Shown here: one piece after another, positions 18,501 to 29,878 of the stretch
Layout of the letters: every line of letters begins with the position of its first letter
Position numbering within the stretch: the stretch's first letter is position 1
Made by a program: the position numbers and the translations under genes
Notes under the pieces: model-generated
What the model was told of the DNA's origin: nothing
Databases searched by the model: none
The model's input: the letters and a program-made list of their open reading frames with translations, nothing else
DNA from: Mycoplasmopsis opalescens ATCC 27921
GTDB lineage: Bacteria; Bacillota_I; Bacilli_A; Mycoplasmatales; Metamycoplasmataceae
Reading direction: 5' to 3'
NCBI RefSeq assembly: GCF_000712185.1
Contig: NZ_KL544019.1
Location: 198,956 to 262,955, forward strand
DNA: 64,000 bases

Positions 18501-21500
18501 ACGAAATTATCAATCTCGCAGCCTATTTCCTGATTATTCACATCAGTTGATAATCTAAAATTAAATGAAGCGTTGGCTACCTTAATTAATAATTTCGAAT
18601 TTGAAAAAGCATTAGATCTTAAAAACCCTAATGCATTATTAACGAAAATTTTATATAAGATTAGCCCCTCAATCATTGAAGGAATAAAACCAGTAATTGA
18701 AAAAATTAAATTAAAAGGTGAAGCTGATCCATTTAAAAACTTTAAAAGCAGTTTTATAAATATTATTGATTTGATTGATTGACATATTTTAGGCGCAAAA
18801 CTTAATGAATATGAAAAACAACATTTAACAACAAAACGTGTTTTAATTAAAAATAGAGATACAGGCAAAATTGAAGAAAAACACTATGCCATAGCTTTAA
18901 AAGTTATTTCTCCGCAAGATGGAATTAAGGCATTTTTATCCTCTCTTTTTACAAATCCTGGATCTAATAGAGCATTTAAAGAAAACATAATTAAAATGTT
19001 TAATCTGTCTTCAGCTGTTACTGTTTTAGAACAAAAAATAGGTAATGAAACATTCTCTATTACATTACCAAAAAATGACAATGATAAACTTGGCTTCTTT
19101 GATTTTATAAAAATCTTCTCTTCAATATTAAAATCAAGAGAAAATAATATTTACACTAACTTTAGTTATGAAAGAATATTAAAACAAGCAAAAGAAATAT
19201 TAATAAATGCGGATGATAATAAAACTTTTAACGAAATGTTTATCGAATTTAGCGATATTAGGTACATTCTTCTTAATATAGCTAATATTGACGAAAACAT
19301 CAGTAGAGATGAACTTTTAGTAAAAATTGATGCACTGTTAAATTTTATTAATCAAACTAAGACCAAAAATAAATTTTATCCTAGTGATACACTAAAAACC
19401 GGTGCAGATCTTTTAAATAATCTAGCTAATTTTAATAGTCAAAAAAATTCTATTTGATATATATTAAAAACTTTAATTCAAAATAATGCTTATATTTCGG
19501 TTGAAAATGAGTACTCATTAGGTGCACAAGCTTGAGATATTTATGAACAATTATTTGATTTTTATACCGTTAAAAATGTTTCTCAAAATGAAGCAAACTC
19601 CTTTGTGAAGGGCATTTTAGAATTATCGGTTAACCCAGAAATCTTAAAATTGTCACAAGAAAAAAGCTCATCTAACCAAATACCAATTTTTGGTATTAAA
19701 GACTACTATTTAACAAAATTTATTTTTGATACTGACACAGTAACATTATTTAAAACTAATGAAAATGGTTCATATAAGAATCAAATAATTAATCAATTCG
19801 TAAATCAACATCCAAAATTTAAAAAATATATCGATAAAAATCAAGCAGCAATTATTAGACTCTTTGGTTTAATCGGAATTAGTAAAATGTATAGCTCAGA
19901 CTCTGATGCTATTAATGGGATTTATCATAAAACACTGCAACAATTTGCCCAAAATTACTTATTTACTGATGAATTCTTTCAAAATAGATTTGAAATTATT
20001 GGGCTTTCTAATAGTTTAAATAAATTCGGAATTACATCAGTTTTAGGGATTGATCCAATATTCACAAACCCAATTCTAAGATTTGTTTACCCTGAAATAA
20101 CTTTATCATTACTAATTAATCAAACCAATGCAGAAACAGATATTAAAGGAAATCTTGCTCATATAATTTGAAATAAATTAATTGATTTTGAATTATTAAT
20201 CAATAATAGTGATACAAAAAAAGCTTCAAAAGAAAGTGTTAAATTAAGTGAATATTTAGATAAGAAATTCAACTATAGTAATTCTTCTTATGAACCACTA
20301 AATTTAGATAATTTTACAAGTCCTTCAGTTGATAAAGATTACTATGATGCCTTTGAAAATCCTGATGATCTTAAATTCTTTGGTTTAAATTTCATAGATT
20401 TAATTAAATCAATTAACCTCAAAATAAATGAACAAAAAGAAATTAAGGATATTGTTTTTAATAATACTCAAAGCTACGTAGCTAAGGCAAATTATGCATG
20501 ACTTAAGAAAAATAATAAAGCTATTTATGAAGGAAAAATTCCAACAAATCCGCTTTTAATTAAAGAGTTCATAGACAGAATTCCAGATAAATATTTAATA
20601 AATATTAATGGAATTAAATTTGTAATTATTGGAGAAGATTTAACAGCTGATTATCTTTATCCAGTTGTAGATGAAAATAATTTACAAGTTAATACCGAAT
20701 CGCAAGCTTTAGTTTATGTGAATAAATTGGGCTTTGATAGAATAAAATTAGCATACTCCGGAAATGTTATTAAATCATCTTTACTAGTGAAAAACGAGAC
20801 AAAACTAAGTGATAAAGAACTAAAAGAAAAAATCTCAAATATTGTTGATAATTCAATTAGCGACAGTGCAAAATTACAAAGAGTCTTTTTACGTGATGAA
20901 ATAGACCCAATCAACCCTGAACGATCACTTCGTGTGGCGACAGTCGAAAATGTTATTTCAACAATTTCAGTTTCTGCTATTTTGCTAGTTATACTTTTCT
21001 CGATTTTAACCGCTGTTACTGTTATTTTTGCAATACAACGTTATATAGCTAATAAAAATAAAGTTTTAGGTATTTTATTATCACAAGGGTATACACCAAC
21101 ACAAATAGCTTTATCTAATACTATGTTTGCATTAGTTACTTCAATAATTGGTGGTGCAATTGGTTATGCATTGGGAAATAGGCTTCAATTAATTTTCTTT
21201 GATTTGTTCAATGATTATTGATCACTTCCTAAAACCTTCCAAGCCTTCACCTTCTTAACTATGTTTATGACAGTATTCGTACCGTTTTTAAGTATTTCAG
21301 CCTTAATTATGATCACAACTGTTATTTCATTAAGACATAAACCAACTGAGTTAATAACTGGTTCTGTTTCAATTCCACATGGCAAAATATACGAACAAGT
21401 TTATAAACATTCACGTAAAAATAATGTTAAGAGACGTTTCTCAAAAATACTTGCCTACAGTAGTTTTGGTAAATTGTCTGCTTTTGCTGCTTCGGTTACA

Positions 21501-23564
21501 TTAACTGCTTCAGCTACATTATTTGGTATAGCTTCAAGCAAAACATTTGACAAAACAATTAACGAAACATACAGAAACAGAAATTACACTTTTAAAGTTG
21601 ACTTAGAATCACCAACAATTGAAGGTGGCGGATATAAATTATTCAATCCTAATGACTTAAATAATCATATTTACACACCTAATGGTTCTATCGTAGAAGC
21701 AAATAGAGAAAAATTAGACTTCTTCCGCCCTGGTTATTCAAGCGTTATAAATATAGATGGTAAGAATGGCTCACCTAAATATGGAGATTCTCATATCTTA
21801 ACCCAATTCTCACAAGCAATAAAAGTTAGTGCCGGCGTTTCCGTTAACCCTTGATTAGTTGCTTATAACGCTATGCCAGATTCTCAAAAAGCAAAAATCG
21901 ATCAAATCAGAGACCGAGTAGGTGTTGAATTAGAAAAAACACAAAGCGACGGGCTAAATTATAAATTTACTATAAACCCTGTAAACAGGGCATTATCGCT
22001 TCAGGATAAAAACGGAAATAATGTTGATTTCTTTAAATATGTTCATTTAAAAGATGAAAAAGAAGGGAACTTCTACCTAGCTAAATGAGATGGAAAAGAA
22101 TACCAAAAAGTAGCAATTACAACCGATGAACCATTGAGAACTAAGTATCGCGAATTCTTAGTTAATGGATATAAGCTAATTGATGAAAAAATTCGGCAAG
22201 AATCTGAATTAGCTAAAACTAATAACCAAAGCAGTTCAGCGAATAACATTTTTAAAAATAGCTATTGGTTGGCTGATTTTGGAGAATTAACAGGCCCAAC
22301 TGTTAACGACTATTTTATAAGTTTTGGTGGTGTATATTTTGACCCAACAACAGATGAAAAATACACCACTTTAAAGGCAAAATGAAATAATCAAAGTATA
22401 AATATTTATGGATACCAACAAAATAGTAAATTCATTAAGCTTGAAAATGAAAATGGTGAAAACCTTTATGATGTTTTATATAATTTTAAAGACTCAGCTT
22501 ATTCACCGTTAGTAATAAATAATGTTGTAGCAAAAAAATACAACCTTTCTATAGGTTCAGAAATCCAAATCAAAGTTGAAAATTCAGTTGATAGATACTT
22601 AAATGTTATTAAGGAAAAAATCACCAAAAAGCCTGTAGAACAGCCTTTTTACACATTTAAAGTTGTCGGAATTAACCCTACACATATTAATTATGAATTT
22701 ATTACTACGACTAAAGTAGCTAATGAATTAATAGGTTTTAATAAGATTCCAAACTTCAACTCAGCAGAAGCATTTAATGGAGTTTTAACCAACAAGTCAT
22801 CACCGTTACAAGTTACAAACTCAATTTCGCTTTACTCAGCAAGCGGTTATTGAGCTGGTTACTCATCAGTTAATATGGATGATTACACATTGGCTGATAT
22901 GCAAGCAATCTTTGATCAAATATTTAATCCTAAAGACGGTGTACTAAAACATAGTGGTTTAACTGCGGATGAAATTATGCAATTCTTAGATTCAACACAA
23001 ACTAAATTTGATCAAAATATTTATAATAGCATTCGTGAAAACCCGCGTGTTTCAATCGAATCATTTACTCAAATTTATAATAATAAACTTTATACTGCTT
23101 TAAGTACTACAATCGTTTCAAAAGACATTGAACTTGGTTTCACCCAACAAATCTCAACACTAATGAACACATTAAGTATTTCAGCCATGGTGGTTATGTT
23201 AATCACTTCGTTAATTATTTTGATTATTTTATCATCAATAATAATTAACGAAAACCAGCGTAATATAGCTATTTGAACCATTTTAGGATATAGACACCGC
23301 GAAAAATTATGAATGTTTTTCTCAATCTTTATACCTTTTATCATCGCAGCTGTTTTAATATCTGTGCCTTTAGTGGCTATAGAAATTATGGCGTTTAACT
23401 CTATCTTATTATCAAGCGCCTTAATTGCATTACCATTATCATTAAAATGATGACACGTAATATTAACATTAGTTACAATATTTGCAATCTTCATCATCAC
23501 TGTTAGCGCCACATTTACAGCTATAAGCAAACTTAAACCAATTGATTTATTGAAAGGAAAATAA
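15588..23564 (+). CDS. Giant FtsX/MacB-type ABC transporter permease (2658 residues)
   Basis: A single frame of 2658 codons runs from ATG TGA (Met-Trp) at 15588, with GGAG upstream, to TAA; it contains many TGA-Trp and a few TGG codons. A membrane helix lies near residues 15-38. A ~1740-residue region follows with no membrane segment and is presumably extracytoplasmic. FtsX module one is at about 1780-1935 (LLVILFSILTAVTVIFAI, KVLGILLSQGYTPTQI, helices to ELITG). A second soluble segment precedes FtsX module two at about 2515-2655, ending KLKPIDLLKGK. The ATPase gene follows after one base, so they form one transporter. Export of lipid, lipoprotein or peptide is possible but not shown. Confidence 0.92.
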
Positions 23565-23565
23565 T

Positions 23566-24579
23566 ATGCCTGCTAAAAATACAAATCCTCAAAGTACAAG
23601 CAAGAAAAAAACTACTAGAGCAAAAAAACCTCCTGTTATTGACCAGCAGGAAACGATAATATTAGCTGATGCATTAGCTGTAGATAAATCAACTAAAATT
23701 AACCGTAAAACACTTTTTGATATTCTAGAAAATGAAAAAAATAAGCGGTTAAAGTATATGACTGTACCGCGTAAAGTTGCATCATTATTAAAATCAATTG
23801 CGCGCTGAAAAAGAAAAAAAGATGGGCATGAAAATGACCAAAATGAGCTTGGCGAAATAATTTCAGTCAAAAATGTTTCAAAATATTATGTTATTGGTAA
23901 TGTTATAACTAAGGTTTTAGATAATATACATCTAAGCATTAATAAAGGCGAATTTGTCTTGCTTTTAGGAGTTAGCGGAGGTGGCAAAAGTACTCTTCTA
24001 AACTTAATTTCTGGGTTAGATCGTGTATCTAAAGGTCAAATAATCATTAACAACCATACGCTTCCATATATGAGTGATAGAGAAATTACTAATTTAAGAA
24101 GAAGAGATATTAGCTTTATTTTTCAAAATTATAACTTACTTGAAAATTTAAATGCATTTGATAATGTTATGACCGGCGCCTTTTTACAAAAAGATCCAGA
24201 AAGAAAAGTTGATGTTAATGCATTATTCAATGAATTTGATATGCAAGAAGAAATCCAAAAATTTCCTTCTCAATTATCTGGTGGGCAACAACAAAGAATC
24301 TCAATTATGCGTGCTTTAGCTAAAAATGCAAAAATAATTTTTGCCGATGAACCTACCGGAGCACTCGATGAGGGAACGACTAGAGTTGTATTAAATGCAT
24401 TATGAAATGTTAATAAAAAGTTAGGCACAACTGTTGTTATGGTTAGCCACAATCCGGCTATGCAACCTATGGCTTCTAAAACCGTTTTAGTTCAAAAGGG
24501 AAAAATAGCTAAAATCATAATTAACGAAAAACCAACAGAACCAGATAAGTTGGGCCTATACCCATTAGATGAAAAATAA
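23566..24579 (+). CDS. MacB/LolD-like ABC transporter ATPase with N-terminal extension
   Basis: The 337-residue protein is the ATPase partner of the upstream FtsX permease. Walker A GVSGGGKST is at about 135-143, the Q-loop is in FIFQNYNLLENL, the signature LSGGQQQR starts at about 237, Walker B is IIFADEPTGALD, and the H-loop is VVMVSHN. About 100 residues rich in Lys, Ala and Thr precede the ATPase core, longer than in typical MacB/LolD ATPases. A TGA at 23806-23808 joins the extension to the core as Trp. It is the last gene of the unit. Confidence 0.93.
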
Positions 24580-24585
24580 AATAAT

Positions 24586-24617
24586 AAAAACGATCAAATT
24601 TCTCGTTTTTATTTTTT
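24586..24617 (+). terminator. Terminator of the FtsX transporter unit
   Basis: AAAAACGA/TCGTTTTT encloses a short loop and is followed by a T-rich run. A copy of the dispersed TGCTGTAGCACAG motif lies immediately after it at 24626-24638. Confidence 0.75.
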
Positions 24618-24685
24618 TCAAAAAATGCTGTAGCACAGAAAAAATGGGAATAAAAAAATAAAAATTTTCTTTTTTAATATTATAT

Positions 24686-24711
24686 TTAGCACTAAACCCT
24701 TTATGTGCTAA
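24686..24711 (+). promoter_or_regulatory. CIRCE-like operator upstream of dnaJ (one base short)
   Basis: TTAGCACT and GTGCTAA form an inverted repeat 13 bp before the dnaJ start. The HrcA operator CIRCE has TTAGCACTC-N9-GAGTGCTAA; here the GTGCTAA arm sits one base closer than in the consensus and the inner bases differ. A cleaner CIRCE copy precedes clpB in this window, which supports HrcA control in this organism. Confidence 0.7.
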
Positions 24712-24723
24712 AATTAAGATATT

Positions 24724-25812
24724 ATGAAGAAAGATTTTTATGAAATTTTAGGTGTAAGCAAAGATGCAACAGACGCAGAAATTAAAGCCGCCTACCGAAA
24801 ATTAGCTATGGAATACCACCCTGATAAATTGAAGGATGGAAGTAGCGACAAAAAAATGCAAGAACTAAATGAAGCTTATGAAGTTTTAAGAGATAAAACT
24901 AAGCGTGAAAATTATGACCGCTATGGTAATCCAGACGGTCAACAAGGTTTTGATTTTGGTGGTGGAGCTGGTGACATTTTCAGCAATTTCTTTAGCGGTT
25001 TTTCAGGCTTCAGTGATCTTTTTGGCGGTTCATCAAGAACTAATAATACACCAACAAAAGGTCGTGACTACATGATGAATAAAGAAATATCTTTTATGGA
25101 TTCAATCATGGGGCGCGAAATAACTGAAAAACTAACCAAGCATGAATTATGTGATCATTGTTCAGGATCGGGTGCAGAATCATTAAATGATATTAAAACT
25201 TGTTCAACATGTAATGGCAGGGGAAGTGTGAGACAAGTTGTAAAAACCCCTTTTGGTCAAATGGAAACATCAAGCGTCTGCTCAAAATGTTATGGACAAG
25301 GCAAGGAAATTACTAAAAAATGTTCAGTCTGCAAGGGTAAACAATACCTTAAAAAAGAAAAGAAAGTGACTTTTTCAATTCCTGAAGGAGTCGAATCAGG
25401 AGAAAGAAAAAAAATTCCCGGCTATGGTGAAAGAGGCGAAAATGGTGGCCCATCAGGTGATCTATATGTTCAATTCATCGTTAAAGAACATAAATATTAT
25501 GTAAGAAAAGGTCTTAATCTTTATTTAGATTTACCAGTATCGTTTATTGATATTATGAGTTCTAAGGTAGTAAAAGTTCCTACTCCTTATGGAGAAGTAT
25601 CATTTAAATTAAAACCAGAATATCAAAATGACCGGAGCTTAGTAATTCCAAATAAAGGTGTTAAAAAATCAGGTCGTCAAGGTGATTTGGTTATTACATT
25701 AAAAGTAAATATTCCCAATTTATCCCGTCTAGATAAGGAAAAAGTGTTATCTGTTTTTGAGAACATTCACGATTCAGTGAATGAAGATTTCACAAAAAAT
25801 TTTAAAAATTAA
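24724..25812 (+). CDS. dnaJ: Molecular chaperone DnaJ (Hsp40)
   Basis: DnaJ delivers unfolded clients to DnaK and stimulates its ATPase. The 362-residue protein has a J domain with HPD at 32-34, a Gly/Phe linker (GGGAGDIFSNFFSGFSGF), four CxxCxGxG-type zinc motifs (CDHCSGSG, CSTCNGRG, CSKCYGQG, CSVCKGK) and the C-terminal substrate domain. It is a full type I DnaJ. A CIRCE-like repeat just upstream suggests heat induction through HrcA. DnaK is not in the window. Confidence 0.97.
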   Translation: MKKDFYEILGVSKDATDAEIKAAYRKLAMEYHPDKLKDGSSDKKMQELNEAYEVLRDKTKRENYDRYGNPDGQQGFDFGGGAGDIFSNFFSGFSGFSDLFGGSSRTNNTPTKGRDYMMNKEISFMDSIMGREITEKLTKHELCDHCSGSGAESLNDIKTCSTCNGRGSVRQVVKTPFGQMETSSVCSKCYGQGKEITKKCSVCKGKQYLKKEKKVTFSIPEGVESGERKKIPGYGERGENGGPSGDLYVQFIVKEHKYYVRKGLNLYLDLPVSFIDIMSSKVVKVPTPYGEVSFKLKPEYQNDRSLVIPNKGVKKSGRQGDLVITLKVNIPNLSRLDKEKVLSVFENIHDSVNEDFTKNFKN

Positions 25813-25820
25813 TATTTAGA

Positions 25821-26276
25821 ATGAAAAAAAACAAAGCTAAATTCAAAGCCCCAATAGTTGACCAAAACTATAGTGAAATAGGCTTAAATGTAAGTTTAAT
25901 CAATGCAGATAAAGAGCTAAAAGCAGACATAATAACCTTTCAACAGCTATTACCAGATTGTGATATATTTGATCAAGACGAATTAAAAAATATCATCTTA
26001 GAAAAGCCAAAATACATTAAAAATAAAAATAATCTTAGCAAAGAAAAATGGGATGAATACGAATCAAAAATCCAAATTAATAAACAAATTCATCAAGAAA
26101 GCCTAAAGTTAAATCCTTATCGTCATTTCTCATTTTCAGATAATAATTTTTCAGCCAAATTATCTAAGTACGAAGATGACCGTACAAAATTTATTGATAA
26201 TGCTGAACTAGAATTAGATACAGATTCAGAAATTCAAAAAACTAAAGAAATCGTGATAAAAAAAGTTAATTTATAG
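25821..26276 (+). CDS. Hypothetical protein following dnaJ
   Basis: The 151-residue product is charged and has no signal peptide or membrane helix. It begins MKKNKAKFKAPIVDQNYSE and is rich in Lys, Asp, Glu and Asn, so it is likely cytoplasmic. I recognise no family. It starts 8 bp after dnaJ and is probably co-transcribed with it. A weak hairpin follows it before cmk. Unlike its neighbours it uses TGG for its only Trp. Confidence 0.65.
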   Translation: MKKNKAKFKAPIVDQNYSEIGLNVSLINADKELKADIITFQQLLPDCDIFDQDELKNIILEKPKYIKNKNNLSKEKWDEYESKIQINKQIHQESLKLNPYRHFSFSDNNFSAKLSKYEDDRTKFIDNAELELDTDSEIQKTKEIVIKKVNL

Positions 26277-26286
26277 CATATTAAGT

Positions 26287-26316
26287 ATATTTAGTATTAA
26301 ACTAAATATATTTTGG
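26287..26316 (+). terminator. Weak terminator-like hairpin after the dnaJ unit
   Basis: ATATTTAGT/ACTAAATAT has a five-base loop and is followed by ATATTTTGG. The stem is AT-only and the T run is short, so termination may be partial. Confidence 0.45.
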
Positions 26317-26350
26317 TATATTTATATAAATAGAATTTAAAGGAATAATC

Positions 26351-27031
26351 ATGAAAATTAATATAGCTATCGACGGGCCATCAGGTGCAGGAAAATCTAC
26401 AGTTTCACAAGAAATTGCAAAAAGAATTAATTACACATTTTTATCAAGTGGAAATGTTTATCGTGCTGTAGCACTTTATCTTTTAGAGCAAAATATTGAT
26501 ATCAATAATCAATTAGTCGTTGAAAAATATTTAGATAATTCAAAAATAAAATTAGAAATCAAATTTGACGAAAGCGTCTATATTACAGGTAAAAACGTCA
26601 CAAATGAAATTAGAGAAGATAACGTTTCTAAAGCTGCTTCTTTAATTGCCAAATACCTTTGTGTCCGTAAATTTGTTAATGATTATTTACATGGTCTAAC
26701 TAAAAATGATAAAGGCTTTATTATGGATGGTCGCGATACAACTTACCGTATTATGCCACATGCCGAATTAAAAATATATTTAACTGCTGTTGCTGAAGAA
26801 AGGGCACGCCGTAGAGTTTTACAAAATCAACAAATGGGCTATGAAACTGATTTTAATACCGTTTATGAAGCAGTTTTAGCTCGTGATGAACAAGATACAA
26901 ATCGTGAACATGATGCCCTTAAAATTGTCGAAGATGCTATCGTTTTAGATTGCACAAATATTAATTTCGAAGAAGTAGTTGAACACATCATTAATTTAAT
27001 AAAAACTAAAGAAAAGGAATTAAATGCGTAG
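26351..27031 (+). CDS. cmk: Cytidylate kinase
   Basis: Cmk phosphorylates CMP and dCMP with ATP. The 226-residue protein has P-loop GPSGAGKST at 9-17, [16 protein letters not shown], the core [21 protein letters not shown] and the basic lid [15 protein letters not shown]. It overlaps der by 8 bp; the cmk-der pair is conserved across Firmicutes and mollicutes. Confidence 0.96.
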   Translation: MKINIAIDGPSGAGKSTVSQEIAKRINYTFLSSGNVYRAVALYLLEQNIDINNQLVVEKYLDNSKIKLEIKFDESVYITGKNVTNEIREDNVSKAASLIAKYLCVRKFVNDYLHGLTKNDKGFIMDGRDTTYRIMPHAELKIYLTAVAEERARRRVLQNQQMGYETDFNTVYEAVLARDEQDTNREHDALKIVEDAIVLDCTNINFEEVVEHIINLIKTKEKELNA

Positions 27032-28331
27032 AAATGTTGTCGCCATAATTGGTAAGCCAAACGTTGGAAAAAGTACTCTCTTTAACCGTTTGATTGGTAA
27101 AAGAAGCTCAATTACATATGATAGACCCGGTGTAACTCGAGATAGACTTTATGAGACATGTCATTGAAATGGCAAAGCCATTCAAATAATTGATACCGGC
27201 GGAATTGAAATCGAAAAAAAACAATTTCAAGAACAAATACGTACGCAAGCGACAATTGCAATTGAAGAAGCTAATGTAGTTATTTTTGTAATAGATGGCA
27301 CCCAAGAAATTACTAATGATGACCAAATGATCTATAGCATGCTTTTAAAAAGCAAAAAACCAATTATTGTAGCAGCCAATAAAATGGATAACCCCGCTTT
27401 ATTTAATTATTCATGATATTCACTTGGCGTTGATAATATTTACCAAATTTCAGCACAACATGGTAATGGTGTTGGAGACGTTTTAGATCAATGCTTAAAA
27501 TATTTACAACTGGACGAAGATGATGAAAGCAAACACTTTAAACTCTCAATTATTGGCCGCCCAAACGCAGGCAAGAGCTCTCTTTTAAATGTTTTAGCTA
27601 AAGAAAATCGATCAATTGTTAGCGATATTGCTGGAACAACTCGCGATAGTGTTAAAACTTTAGTTACAATTGAAGACCAAGAATTTGAAATTATTGACAC
27701 AGCAGGCATTACCCGTAAAAGTAAAATCGATGATGATGTTGAGAGGTTAGCTTTAATGCGCGCTATTTCATCACTTGATGATTCCAATTTATCTATAGTA
27801 ATGATTGATTCAACACAAGAGCTTTCGCACTTTGATGCCAAAATTATTGGGTATGCTTTAGAAAATAATAAGCCAATCATTATTGCTGTTAATAAATGAG
27901 ATTTAGTTGAAAAATCAACCAATACAATGCGTGATTACGAGAAAATACTAAGAAATCGCTTCCACTTTGTTCCTTGAGTACCTATTTGCTTCGTCTCAAT
28001 TAAATACAATCAAAGAATTGACAAGCTTATTAAAACAATCCTGCAGGTTAAAGAAAATCTTACTCGTGATGTTAAGCCATCCGTTTTATCTAATTTAATC
28101 CATGAAACGCAATTAATCCAGCCCGCAGCACCATATAACGGTGGTAGATTAAATATTTATTTTGCCCGCAAAACAGATGATGAAATCCCGACATTTATCT
28201 TTTTTGTTAATAATAAAAAATATTTGCACTGATCTTATCAAAGGTTTTTGGAAAACCAAATTCGTATGGTTTTAGACTATACAGGATGCCCGATAAACTT
28301 AATTTTTAGAAATAGATCTGGTCTAGAATAA
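27024..28331 (+). CDS. der: Ribosome biogenesis GTPase Der (EngA), tandem G domains
   Basis: Der is an essential double GTPase acting in 50S assembly. The 435-residue protein starts [18 protein letters not shown] (first P-loop at 10-18) with G3 DTGGIEIE and G4 ANKMD. The second G domain begins near residue 178 with GRPNAGKSS, then [11 protein letters not shown] and VNKWD. A KH-like C-terminal domain ends [11 protein letters not shown]. Several TGA codons are Trp, so a code-11 reading shatters it. It is coupled to cmk by an 8-bp overlap. Confidence 0.95.
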
Positions 28332-28332
28332 A

Positions 28333-28378
28333 AAACTATTTTATGCTTTTACTAAAAAGCCTATAAAATAGTTTTTTT
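28333..28378 (+). terminator. Terminator of the cmk-der unit
   Basis: A 12-bp stem AAACTATTTTAT/ATAAAATAGTTT is followed by a T run directly after der. Part of it is repeated in the next 25 bp (CCTATAAAATA), which then forms part of the HU promoter region. Confidence 0.8.
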
Positions 28379-28435
28379 AGTAAAAAAACCTATAAAATAT
28401 AGTATTATTAAATTAGAAAAGAAATAAGGAGTATT

Positions 28436-28711
28436 ATGACTAAAAAAGAATTAGTATCAGCATTAGCTGAAGATTTACAAGTTCCTGTTAGAGTGGCAGA
28501 TCAATTTTTGGATCGTTTAACTTTCATCATCAAAGAACAATTAATCGCCGAAGAAAAGGTAAGAGTATGACCTTTAGGTATCTTCGAAACTACAGTTAAA
28601 AAAGGACGTGAAACACTTAACCCATTCACACGTGAAACTATGCATGTTCCAGAAAAAAGAGTTGTAAAGTTCTACCCTTCTAAGAAACTAAAAGAAGTTG
28701 TTAATTTCTAA
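28436..28711 (+). CDS. hup: HU-family DNA-binding protein
   Basis: The 91-residue protein is an HU/IHF-type nucleoid protein. It starts MTKKELVSALAEDLQVPV, has EKVRVWPLGIFETTVKKGRETLNPFT where the signature loop lies, and ends RVVKFYPSKKLKEVVNF. The basic DNA-binding arm is somewhat divergent (EKRV rather than PAR). A single TGA at 28568-28570 is Trp. It has its own promoter (TATAGTATT near 28399) and GGAG site. Confidence 0.92.
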
Positions 28712-28735
28712 TAAGAGTTTAGTAATCAAAAAAAC

Positions 28736-28760
28736 AGTTGCTTTTAATGCAACTATTTTA
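28736..28760. terminator. Terminator between HU gene and the specificity subunit
   Basis: AGTTGC/GCAACT has a seven-base loop and is followed by ATTTTATTT. It serves HU on the plus strand and lies at the 3' end of the convergent specificity-subunit gene. Confidence 0.65.
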
Positions 28761-29852
28761 TTTATTTCTTGTAACTTCTTTTGTGGCTTGAATTTTCTTA
28801 TCTTTAAAATTCACTACTTCTTTGATAACTAGTTTTTGAATAGCTTTTATGAATGTTTCCATGAATTCAAAATCGATTTGGTTGTTTGTAGTTGGGAGGA
28901 GGATTGTAAAGGATTTTATCATATTGACATCTGAACCATTACCTCAACTTAAGTTGCACAACTCGTTTTGCAACATTGATACGATAAATTCACCTATTTT
29001 TTCGTTAAATATTGCAAATTTTGGATTTAGTACTTTAACTTTATTTCCCGTAAAATATGCGCTTTTTTGATAAAACACAATAAATGTGTCTTGGGCAAAA
29101 GATAATGTGTTGCCAGGATTTAAATATTTTTGATCTTCTTTAATATAGCCTCTTATACCGTTATCCAAAGTTTTACGAACAACATATGGGAAATTATTAT
29201 CCTCTTTATTGTCTCAAATGTTAATATAATTGGCGTGAAATATTTTTTTAGAAGAATTCACTTCAAACAAATCACCAATTCTATACTCGCCTCATTCTAT
29301 TTGTTGATTATTAAATCTATTTAAGACCTCTAGTTCTTTATTAGTTAATTCATAATTATTTAGATTGCTTACCGTCAGGTAAGCATCAAGTTCGCTTATG
29401 CGCTCCTCTTCAAGTTCGCTTATGAAGCTCTCCATAAATTCAAAATCGATTTGGTTGTTTTTAGTTGGGAGTTGGATTGTTTCTTCTTTTACTTTGTTTC
29501 AGCCTGATTTATTATTTCATTGATATTTAGAAAAAACCTTATTTAATAAGGAAATTATAAATGAATGCACTTTATCAATTGCTACACTAGAATCTTTAAA
29601 TTTGAAAGCATAGCTATCTTGTAAAACTGTAAACTCATAAGGTTGATAGAATACTTTACCAAATCCATTTGCCGTAGCAGTAAAAACATTTTTTAGAATT
29701 GTTGCATTTTCTCTCGAAATATATTTACCTATTTGATTATTTGACCAAACAGCTGTAGTTGCTGGTAAATCACCATTTTTATTCTTTATAACATTATTGG
29801 TTTTTATTTTTTCAAACAAATCAGCAATTCTATACTCACCTCACTGAACCAT
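28758..29852 (-). CDS. Restriction-modification specificity (S) subunit with two target recognition domains
   Basis: The 364-residue protein has two homologous halves. Each starts with WGEYRI(A/G)DLFE and ends with LPT-NNQIDFEFME-FI, the layout of a type I/IIB S subunit with two TRDs and two helical spacers. The central spacer contains ISELEEERISEL. The chosen start is ATG at 29850-29852, 26 bp after the nuclease-methyltransferase gene. That start lacks a strong ribosome site, and the frame is open upstream to 29907. Four or more TGA-Trp codons interrupt a standard-code reading. It should direct the fusion enzyme next to it to a split DNA target. Confidence 0.85.
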
Positions 29853-29878
29853 TTGAAGTTTTTCATTCAGTGAGGCAT

